This document shows, piece after piece, positions 1-5,482 of a stretch of 7,242 bases of DNA (within the stretch, counting starts at the first letter, position 1; every line of letters begins with the position of its first letter). The stretch is from UBA7378 sp049611805 (lineage in GTDB: Bacteria; Pseudomonadota; Alphaproteobacteria; RS24). The notes under the pieces were generated by a model. It worked only from the letters and a program-made list of their open reading frames with translations. It was not told the origin of the DNA and searched no databases. The position numbers and the translations under genes are program-made. The stretch covers positions 1 through 7,242 of the forward strand of contig JBMZAX010000029.1 in assembly GCA_049611805.1 (NCBI GenBank). Reading direction: 5' to 3'.

Positions 1-368
1 AATCCGGTCAGATCGCCGATAACGCCGCCGCCCAGCGCAATAATGCAGTCATCGCGCTCGATTTTTTCATCCAGCAACCAGCCGCAAAGCTGTTCCAGCC
101 GCCCGAAAGATTTGCTGTTTTCGCCGGCCGGAATAATGGTTGTGGTCGAGGCAATCCCCAGCCCCTCAAGCCCGTCCTGCAAGGTTGCAAGATGGTGCTT
201 GGCGACATGATTGTCGGTCACAATGGCGACGCGCGGGCGCTTCAAAAGCGGCTTGATGAAATCGCCGGCGCGCGCCAGCAGGCCGGCACCGATTTCGATG
301 TCATAACTGCGCGCGTCAAGCGCGACCCGAACGGTCTGGTGCGTCTGCTCGGTGGTTTTCTGGTTCAT
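1..368 (-). CDS. aroB: 3-dehydroquinate synthase, N-terminal third (cut by the left window edge)
   Basis: This cytoplasmic enzyme converts DAHP to 3-dehydroquinate, the second step of the shikimate pathway to aromatic amino acids, using NAD and a divalent metal. Read on the minus strand from the ATG at 368, 122 residues are visible and the frame stays open to base 1. The visible part holds the Rossmann-type NAD-binding start: a beta strand RVAIVTDNHV (residues 46-55), the PAGENSKSF segment (80-88; family form P-x-GE-x-x-K) and the hallmark ALGGGVIGDLTG (111-122). The metal-binding residues lie beyond the edge. The start is preceded by no clear Shine-Dalgarno sequence, which fits expression as the second gene after aroK, 66 bp upstream on the same strand. 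Family members are usually about 360-380 residues, so roughly a third is seen. Identification is firm. Confidence 0.96.
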   Translation of the reverse strand, partial: MNQKTTEQTHQTVRVALDARSYDIEIGAGLLARAGDFIKPLLKRPRVAIVTDNHVAKHHLATLQDGLEGLGIASTTTIIPAGENSKSFGRLEQLCGWLLDEKIERDDCIIALGGGVIGDLTG

Positions 369-434
369 AGATTGTGCTTTACGCGAAAGCGGCGGTCTTT
401 GTCTAGCGGTTTAGCTTGGCGCGGCGTCCGGTTT

Positions 435-968
435 CTATTGATCATGCGCCTGCAACAGATCGACCAGCCGCCTGACGGCGGCGTCATGCGATTTGCGGCT
501 GATATCGGCGCGAATATCGGCTTGGGCATAAAGCGGTCCGCGTTCGCGCATCAGCGAAGATATTTTCTCATGTACATCCGTATTTGCCAGCAGCGGGCGT
601 TTGCCTGGCTTGCGCTTGACCCGCTCGACAAGTTCATCGACCGGTACATCGAGCCATATGGATATCGCCTTGTCGGAAATTTCGGCGCGCGTGTCGGCAT
701 CGCAAAACGCCCCGCCGCCCAGAGCCAGCACCTGCGGGCCCGCTTTCAAAAGCCGGGCAATCACGCGCCGCTCACCGTCTCTAAAGGCGGCCTCGCCATG
801 GGCTTCGAATATTTCGGCAATGCTCATGCCCGCTGCGGCCTCAATTTCGGCATCGGCATCGACAAAAGCCAGTTTGAGCCGGTCGGCCAGACGCGTGCCG
901 AGGCTGGACTTACCGGCCCCCATCATGCCGATGAGTACAATTGGCTTTGTTATGCGGATTTCCGTCAT
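435..968 (-). CDS. aroK: Shikimate kinase
   Basis: This enzyme phosphorylates shikimate at the 3-hydroxyl with ATP, giving shikimate 3-phosphate, the fifth step of the shikimate pathway in the cytoplasm. The 177-residue length is normal. Visible motifs in order: Walker A loop GMMGAGKS (residues 14-21), the Mg/shikimate DxD-type segment FVDADAEIE (35-43), the shikimate-binding FRDGE (62-66; Arg63), the glycine-rich LALGGGAF (81-88), the LID region RKPGKRPLL (119-127; Arg124) and the ERGPLY segment (142-147) with the substrate-binding Arg143. The ATG at 968 is the only sensible start: an in-frame TGA lies a few codons upstream with no start codon between. Its ribosome binding site is weak (GGGAA about 10 bases upstream). 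It is transcribed away from the 1137 gene and probably together with aroB. AroK and AroL cannot be told apart here; the aroB neighbour favours AroK. Confidence 0.97.
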   Translation of the reverse strand: MTEIRITKPIVLIGMMGAGKSSLGTRLADRLKLAFVDADAEIEAAAGMSIAEIFEAHGEAAFRDGERRVIARLLKAGPQVLALGGGAFCDADTRAEISDKAISIWLDVPVDELVERVKRKPGKRPLLANTDVHEKISSLMRERGPLYAQADIRADISRKSHDAAVRRLVDLLQAHDQ

Positions 969-1100
969 AATTATACATTCCCGTCATAACGGCTTCATGG
1001 TTTCCGGATGGTTTCCGGCAATTATGTAACGACTATGCGGGTTTGCGTCCAGTTTTGCCATAATATTTGTCGCATGTGCCCCGTTTCTGCCGTATTGATG

Positions 1101-1109
1101 TATTATAAG
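1101..1109 (+). promoter_or_regulatory. Candidate -10 box for the 1137 gene cluster
   Basis: The run TATTATAAG contains TATTAT (1101-1106) and TATAAG (1104-1109), each one mismatch from the sigma-70-type consensus TATAAT. A start site about 7 bases downstream would leave a short leader before the Shine-Dalgarno at 1127. I see no good -35 box at 16-18 bases upstream, so this is only a suggestion. Confidence 0.3.
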
Positions 1110-1126
1110 ACTGTGACAAGCTAAAC

Positions 1127-1132
1127 GGAGGT
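1127..1132 (+). promoter_or_regulatory. Strong ribosome binding site of the 45-residue gene
   Basis: GGAGGT ends four bases before the ATG at 1137. It is the closest match to the anti-Shine-Dalgarno sequence at any start in this window, and it is the main reason for calling the very short gene behind it as real. Confidence 0.75.
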
Positions 1133-1136
1133 AGCC

Positions 1137-1274
1137 ATGCAGTTGAACTGGCCGGTAATAGCCACAATTGGGCTGGTGTTGCTCGGCGGCGGCGTAATTT
1201 TTCTCGCCCAGGCCGTTGAACCGACCCGCGAGACGGCGGTTGAGGTGCTCGACAGTGAACGGTTTGCGCGCTAG
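1137..1274 (+). CDS. Small single-pass membrane protein, 45 residues, function unknown
   Basis: I do not recognise this protein. It runs from ATG 1137 to TAG 1272-1274. Residues 1-5 (MQLNW) are followed by a hydrophobic stretch at about 6-25 (PVIATIGLVLLGGGVIFLAQ) long enough for one transmembrane helix, then a charged tail of about 20 residues (EPTRE...DSERFAR). The GGG triplet and small residues inside the helix could serve helix packing. It has no charged residue before the hydrophobic segment, so topology cannot be stated. Evidence that it is real: a near-ideal GGAGGT ribosome binding site, position as first gene after the divergent promoter region, and a 20-bp overlap in another frame with the start of the exported-protein gene that follows. 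That overlap suggests translational coupling and a linked role. Being so short, it may be missed by standard annotation. Confidence 0.7.
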   Translation: MQLNWPVIATIGLVLLGGGVIFLAQAVEPTRETAVEVLDSERFAR

Positions 1275-3495
1275 CTGTTTTTTTGCGTTTTTTGCGTTGT
1301 TGACACCCGCTTTGGCGGAACCGGTCGCGATGCGGGCGCCCTTAAGCATTATTCCCGAAGCGGCGCGCACCCAATTTGGCATGGCGCTGCAAAAACCCGT
1401 TGCCGGAGACGCGAAGCTTGCGCCGCGCGCTGCAGCGCGGCAAATGAACCGCGCGGTCAGGGCGGTCGCTTCCGTGCCGGGGTCTGCTTCCGACATTGTG
1501 CAAATCGGCCAGCTTGGCGCATTGCAGGATGCTCCGGTGGGGCTTGAGCCCGGTCTTGGGCCCGATGTCTGGTCGGGCGCACGCCTGACTTATGTTGTCG
1601 GGCAGATGAGCCGCCTGCCGGAAAAATTCGAACTTCAGACCTTGCGCGCGCTCGAATTGCAATTGCATCGCGGGCAGGCCGGTGCCCCCGCCGGTACGAT
1701 GGAGGGCATGAGCTGGTTCGGGGCACGGCTCAATCGTTTTTTGTCGCTCGGAGATACCGCTTCGGTTCTGGCGCTGGCGCAATTGACCGGCGCGGCCAAT
1801 ATTGACGCTTATGTCGGCGCGGCTGTTGTCGATGCGCATCTGGCGCGGCGCGACGATGAAAAGGCATGCGCGCAAAAGCTGCCGAAAAAAAACATGCGCG
1901 GCTTTCGCACCACCAAACCCTATTTTTTGCGATTGCAGATTTTTTGCCAAATGCGCGCCGGTCAGGTTGAAAAAGTGGCCCTTGCGGTCGAGTTGAATGA
2001 AAAATCTCTCGACGCGCATAAATGGTTTGCCGACCTTGCCTATCGGCTTTCTGTCGGCACCGCGCTTGCCGATATGCCGCCGCCGCCCGCGCGGGTCGAT
2101 TATCTTGACCTCGCACTGGCGCGCCACGGCAAAATTTCCATCCCTGCCGGGGTGCATGCGCTGCCGCGGGCGATTGTTCCGGCACTGGCGGCAGATTTCG
2201 GCCAGCCCGCACAAACCCAACTCGACGCGGCCCTGCAAGTGATTGCCGACGGTCTTTTGCCGCCGGAGAAATTTACCGAAATAGCCTTGCGCGCCGATTT
2301 GCCCGCTCTTGATACGCCCGCCGATTTGCCCGTCATGGATGCAGCACCCCCGTCGACGCCAAACAGCCTGCAAGCACCAAACAGCCGGCAGGCACCAAAC
2401 AGCCGGCAGGCAGGAGAAGTCGGCCTCGCAATTTTCGTGCGCGCTCTGGATGATGCGGCACCGGCCGAAAAGCCGCAGCTTTTGCATATGGCTCTACAGC
2501 AGGCCGGAGCCGACGGCACCTGGGCGGCGGCGGTGCATATTCTGGCCGAGCATTTGCGCGCGGTCGCTTTTGCCGGTCATGGCGGCGCATCGGGTCTGGC
2601 CTCTTTGGAAATTGACCCGCTGCGCTCGGTGACATTGGGGCTTTTATATCTGAACGATTTTATCGCCGCGGAAAATCTGTTGTCCCAACATGCGGGCTTG
2701 CCGGAAATAACCGCGCTTGCTCGATTTGCCGCAAATATTGATGACGGCTCAATCACCGCCTCGACACAATTGGCCGCGCTTGCATTGCCCGCTTCTGTCG
2801 GTTCTGTTGAAGCAACGGCTGCGCCCGACACGGCGCAAATGCCGAATGGTGACGGCATGGCGGATATCGCGCGGCCCGCGAATAATCTCTTCATCCCCGA
2901 ATATATGAATTTAAGCGGTTTTGACTGGGCCGGTTTCCGGCAGCGCCACGCGGCGGCGTCGCCTGCCGCGCAGGCCTATCTGGGCCAGCAGGTCGGCGTC
3001 TGGCAGGTGTTTGACCCTGACGGGCGAAGCCCCGAACTGCCGCCGGCCTTTGCCGCCAAGCTTGGGCTTGATGCCCCGACGCCGCGCCAGCAACGCTATG
3101 GCAAGCTGGCCGCCAATGGCTGGCTCGGCGATTTGGTTTTGGCGCTGGTTGCCGATTTTGCGGAAATGCCACCGGCGCGGCTTTCGGGCGCGGATTTGAG
3201 CTATATGCTCAATGCTTTGGTTATGGCGGATCAGGAAAAAGCGGCGCGCGATCTGGCGCGCGAAGTGCTGACCCGCCATCTGGCCGCATTGGGCCCGGAA
3301 GATATCGCCTTTCTTGACCCCGCACGCGAATTTGACGCCTTGCCGCCCGAAGCCGGTTTGGAGCCAAGCGCTCCGGATGTTTCCACTGCCGCATCACCTG
3401 ACGCATCACCCGCCGAACTGCCTGCGGCTGAAGACGGCATATATTTTTCGGCAGACCCGCCCGATAATGGGCGCACGGATCAGCCGGATGGATAG
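1255..3495 (+). CDS. Large exported protein of unknown function, probably helical and periplasmic
   Basis: This is a 746-residue protein I cannot assign to a named family. The GTG at 1255 is chosen because GAGGTG (1242-1247) sits seven bases upstream and because it gives a compact signal peptide: MNGLR, then a hydrophobic core (CFFAFFALL, residues 8-16) and a TPALA-EP cleavage site near residue 21. A TTG at 1216 in the same frame would put an Arg-rich stretch ahead of this and lacks such support. The mature chain is Ala/Leu-rich. Segments such as residues 458-476 and 650-675 look like paired amphipathic helices of a TPR-like solenoid, but no TPR consensus is clear. Only two cysteines remain after cleavage (205 and 231), which could form a disulfide. 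A Pro/Ala-rich linker near 355-390 carries three PNSxQA repeats, and the C-terminal 45 residues are acidic, Pro-rich and probably disordered. Its end overlaps xerD. Confidence 0.85.
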   Translation: MNGLRASCFFAFFALLTPALAEPVAMRAPLSIIPEAARTQFGMALQKPVAGDAKLAPRAAARQMNRAVRAVASVPGSASDIVQIGQLGALQDAPVGLEPGLGPDVWSGARLTYVVGQMSRLPEKFELQTLRALELQLHRGQAGAPAGTMEGMSWFGARLNRFLSLGDTASVLALAQLTGAANIDAYVGAAVVDAHLARRDDEKACAQKLPKKNMRGFRTTKPYFLRLQIFCQMRAGQVEKVALAVELNEKSLDAHKWFADLAYRLSVGTALADMPPPPARVDYLDLALARHGKISIPAGVHALPRAIVPALAADFGQPAQTQLDAALQVIADGLLPPEKFTEIALRADLPALDTPADLPVMDAAPPSTPNSLQAPNSRQAPNSRQAGEVGLAIFVRALDDAAPAEKPQLLHMALQQAGADGTWAAAVHILAEHLRAVAFAGHGGASGLASLEIDPLRSVTLGLLYLNDFIAAENLLSQHAGLPEITALARFAANIDDGSITASTQLAALALPASVGSVEATAAPDTAQMPNGDGMADIARPANNLFIPEYMNLSGFDWAGFRQRHAAASPAAQAYLGQQVGVWQVFDPDGRSPELPPAFAAKLGLDAPTPRQQRYGKLAANGWLGDLVLALVADFAEMPPARLSGADLSYMLNALVMADQEKAARDLAREVLTRHLAALGPEDIAFLDPAREFDALPPEAGLEPSAPDVSTAASPDASPAELPAAEDGIYFSADPPDNGRTDQPDG
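2359..2412 (+). repeat. Three in-frame 18-bp tandem repeats
   Basis: Units at 2359-2376, 2377-2394 and 2395-2412. The last two are identical (CCAAACAGCCGGCAGGCA) and the first differs at two positions. Each encodes six residues, PNSLQA then PNSRQA twice (residues 369-386 of the exported protein), in a Pro/Ala-rich stretch that looks like a linker. Because 18 is a multiple of three, copy-number changes would keep the frame. Confidence 0.95.
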
Positions 3496-4432
3496 GGATA
3501 TCGACCTGTTTCTCGATATGATGGCAGCCGAAAGAGGGGCTGCGAACCACACTTTGTCGGCCTATCGACGCGACCTTGAGGGCTTGCAAAAATTTCTCGA
3601 AAAGCGCGCTTTGGCCATGCGCGCGGCGGGAGAAGATGATTTGCGCGCCTATTTGGGGGAACTGAACAAGCGCGCGCTGGCGGCCTCGACCGTGGCGCGG
3701 CATCTTTCGGCGATAAGGCGGTTTTTCACTTTTTTGCAAACCGATGCGATCCGCGACGACAATCCGGCTGAAAATCTGGCGCGCCCGCAAACGCAACGCC
3801 CATTGCCGAAAATATTGAGCATTGACGAAACCCAAAGGCTGATTGATGCGGCCTATGGGCTTGCCGAGACCGGCCCGGCGGAAAAGCTGGCGAAAGCGCG
3901 GGCCGTGTGTCTCATCGAAATTCTGTATGCGACGGGTCTGCGGGTCAGCGAATTGATGAGCCTGCCGCGCAGGGCGTGTGACAGCGATATGGCGGCGCTT
4001 ATTGTGCAGGGCAAAGGCGGGCGCGAGCGGCTGGTGCCGCTGTCCGAACCGGCGCGCCAAGCGGTGCGCGCATGGACGGCCATGCGTGACGCGCAGCCCA
4101 AGGCGGCAAATTCGCCCTTCATGTTTCCCGCCGGGGGGCGGTTGGGGCATCTGACGCGCCAGCGATTTACCCAAATTCTGCACCTGCTCGCCGCGCGCGC
4201 CGGGCTGGAAAAACACCGCATTTCGCCGCATGTGCTGCGCCATGCCTTTGCCACGCATTTGGTGGAAAACGGCGCAGATTTGCGCGCGGTGCAGCAAATG
4301 CTGGGGCACGCCGATATTTCCACCACGCAGATTTACACCCATGTGATGGATGAACGAAAACGCCGTCTGGTCGAAGCCGGCCACCCGCTGGCGGCGCAGG
4401 CGAAATTTACCATGCGCGAAGATAATGGCTGA
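3488..4432 (+). CDS. xerD: Tyrosine site-specific recombinase, XerD type
   Basis: In the known system XerD acts with XerC at the dif site to resolve chromosome dimers before cell division. With the ATG at 3488 the protein has 314 residues, normal for Xer proteins. The N-terminal SAM-like core-binding domain (about 1-90) starts with the typical FLDMMAAERGAANHTLSAYRRDL pattern, here at residues 8-30. The catalytic domain shows all six expected residues: Arg152 in ATGLRVSEL, Lys176 in GKGGRE, His248 and Arg251 in HVLRHAFATHL, His274 in MLGHADISTTQ, and nucleophile Tyr283 in QIYTHV. The start overlaps the previous gene's stop by eight bases (ATGGATAG) and has only a poor ribosome binding site, implying coupled translation. 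A start at 3467 would add seven residues and is possible. XerD rather than XerC is inferred from adjacency to accA, which I recall as common in Alphaproteobacteria. I see no dif-like site here. Confidence 0.93.
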   Translation: MDRDIDLFLDMMAAERGAANHTLSAYRRDLEGLQKFLEKRALAMRAAGEDDLRAYLGELNKRALAASTVARHLSAIRRFFTFLQTDAIRDDNPAENLARPQTQRPLPKILSIDETQRLIDAAYGLAETGPAEKLAKARAVCLIEILYATGLRVSELMSLPRRACDSDMAALIVQGKGGRERLVPLSEPARQAVRAWTAMRDAQPKAANSPFMFPAGGRLGHLTRQRFTQILHLLAARAGLEKHRISPHVLRHAFATHLVENGADLRAVQQMLGHADISTTQIYTHVMDERKRRLVEAGHPLAAQAKFTMREDNG

Positions 4433-4522
4433 AGATGACGGATAATCGTGCCGTATCGGGGGCTTACCCCTTGCGCGGCATGCGAATGTGAGCCAAATTG
4501 CGGGCAAAGGAGCGAGGAGCCA
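4433..4522 (+). other. Gap between xerD and accA
   Basis: This 90-bp gap contains a short GC hairpin (GGGG at 4458-4461, five-base loop, CCCC at 4467-4470) without a following T run, so it is not a convincing terminator. The end of the gap carries the accA ribosome binding site: AAAGGAG at 4506-4512 and GAGGAG at 4514-4519 are both candidates. No clear promoter boxes are visible, so accA may be read from the upstream transcript. Confidence 0.5.
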
Positions 4523-5482
4523 ATGCAAACCTATTTGGAGTTCGAAAAACCGATAGCCGAGTTGGAAGGCAAAATTCACGAATTGCGCAGTGTCGGGCAA
4601 ACCGAGGGCGCGGTGGATATTTTTGACGAGATCCAGAAGCTTGAGGTCAAGGTCGCCGAGCAGGTGGAGCGGCTTTATAAAAATCTGGATGCCTGGCAGA
4701 AAACCCAAGTGGCGCGCCATCCCGCGCGCCCGCATTGCATGGATTATATCGAAACGCTGGTCGATGATTTTACGCCGCTGGCGGGCGACCGGCTCTATTC
4801 CGAAGACTATGCGGTGATTGCGGGTATCGGCCGGTGGCAGGGCCAGTCCGTTGCCATATTGGGCCATGAAAAAGGTTCAAACACGCAAAGCCGCCTCAAG
4901 CATAATTTCGGCATGGCGCGGCCCGAAGGATATCGCAAGGCCATTCGCATTATGGATATGGCCGAGCGTTTCAACCTGCCCGTCGTCACGCTGGTCGATA
5001 CGGCCGGGGCTTATCCCGGTATCGGTGCCGAAGAGCGCGGACAATCCGAAGCCATTGCGCGGTGTACGGATAAGTGCCTGCAATTGGGCGTGCCGTTTGT
5101 ATCCGTCATTATCGGCGAAGGCGGCTCCGGCGGCGCGCTGGCGCTGGCAACGGCCAGCCGCATTTTGATGCTCGAACATTCGATTTATACCGTGGCGTCT
5201 CCGGAAGCCTGCGCGTCGATTTTGTGGCGCTCATCCGAACACGCCAACACGGCGGCGACGGCGCTGAAAGTCACGGCGCAGGATCTGGAACAGCTTGGGG
5301 TTATCGACCGCATTTTGACCGAACCGGTGGGTGGTGCCCATCGTGACCGCGCGCAAATGATGTCCGATGTCGGCCTTGCGGTTGCCGGTGAACTGGCAAA
5401 GCTTGCCAGCCTGTCGCCGCAGGAATTGCGCGACAATCGGCGTCAGAAATTTCTTGATATGGGGCGCTCAGGTATCGTCTAG
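4523..5482 (+). CDS. accA: Acetyl-CoA carboxylase carboxyltransferase, alpha subunit
   Basis: AccA pairs with AccD to move the carboxyl group from carboxybiotin on AccB to acetyl-CoA, making malonyl-CoA for fatty acid synthesis in the cytoplasm. The 319-residue length is standard. The N terminus has the family signature YLEFEKPIAELEGKI (residues 4-18) and a helical region to about 60. The crotonase-like carboxyltransferase core follows: LVDTAGAYPGIGAEERGQ (157-174), the oxyanion-hole glycine cluster GEGGSGGALAL (198-208) and SPEACASILWRS (226-237). ATG 4523 is chosen because the conserved N terminus begins there and a purine-rich ribosome binding site precedes it; an upstream in-frame start at 4448 would add an unconserved Cys-rich stretch. 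AccD is not in the window, as is usual. The stop codon lies in a CTAG shared with the stop of the opposing secA gene. Confidence 0.98.
   Translation: MQTYLEFEKPIAELEGKIHELRSVGQTEGAVDIFDEIQKLEVKVAEQVERLYKNLDAWQKTQVARHPARPHCMDYIETLVDDFTPLAGDRLYSEDYAVIAGIGRWQGQSVAILGHEKGSNTQSRLKHNFGMARPEGYRKAIRIMDMAERFNLPVVTLVDTAGAYPGIGAEERGQSEAIARCTDKCLQLGVPFVSVIIGEGGSGGALALATASRILMLEHSIYTVASPEACASILWRSSEHANTAATALKVTAQDLEQLGVIDRILTEPVGGAHRDRAQMMSDVGLAVAGELAKLASLSPQELRDNRRQKFLDMGRSGIV
5393..5409. repeat. Perfect 7-bp inverted repeat within the accA 3' end
   Basis: CTGGCAA (5393-5399), loop AGC, TTGCCAG (5403-5409). It codes for part of the AccA C-terminal region. On the minus strand it lies about 70 bases past the secA stop, where it could help end secA transcripts or protect their 3' ends, but no T run follows on either strand. 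Chance is a fair alternative. Confidence 0.35.

Larger units (their letters stand above)
969..1136. promoter_or_regulatory. Divergent intergenic region between aroK and the 1137 gene cluster
   Basis: This 168-bp gap separates two genes that start in opposite directions, so it should carry promoters for both. It is visibly richer in A/T than the flanking genes. It contains a 9-bp direct repeat (962-970 and 981-989), a perfect tandem 11-bp repeat (997-1018) and a -10-like box before the rightward gene. For the leftward aroK-aroB direction the best I can offer is CATAAT (minus strand, 1026-1021) with TGGACG (1051-1046) at a 19-base spacing, which is weak. No gene, terminator or riboswitch fold is apparent. 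That it holds promoters is inferred from gene layout; the individual boxes are uncertain. Confidence 0.6.

Noticed and set aside
970..975. Perfect TATAAT on the minus strand just before the aroK start
   Set aside because: It ends one base before the ATG, so a transcript started from it would begin inside the coding sequence, and no later in-frame start precedes the Walker A motif. No matching -35 box is seen either.
1216..1254. TTG start at 1216 for the exported protein
   Set aside because: It adds 13 mostly basic residues ahead of a signal peptide that is already complete from GTG 1255, and it lacks the well-spaced GAGGTG seen before 1255.
1426..1439. Fourteen-base palindrome CGCGCTGCAGCGCG
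   Set aside because: It lies inside coding sequence encoding an Ala/Arg-rich segment; GC-rich palindromes of this kind arise readily by chance.
1342..2487. Open frame of 381 codons on the minus strand opposite the exported-protein gene
   Set aside because: The plus-strand frame is longer, has a signal peptide, a ribosome binding site and coupling to both neighbours; the minus-strand product is Arg/Cys-rich and looks like a shadow.
4458..4470. GGGG/CCCC hairpin before accA as a terminator
   Set aside because: The stem is only four base pairs and no T run follows.
4435..4491. Eighteen-codon frame between xerD and accA, a possible leader peptide
   Set aside because: It has no ribosome binding site, and no attenuator-like alternative hairpins or informative codon run are visible.
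3221..4867. Long open frame of 548 codons on the minus strand across xerD and the start of accA
   Set aside because: It runs antisense to two confidently identified genes and gives an Arg/Pro/His-rich product with no recognisable domain, as expected from codon bias of the true strand.
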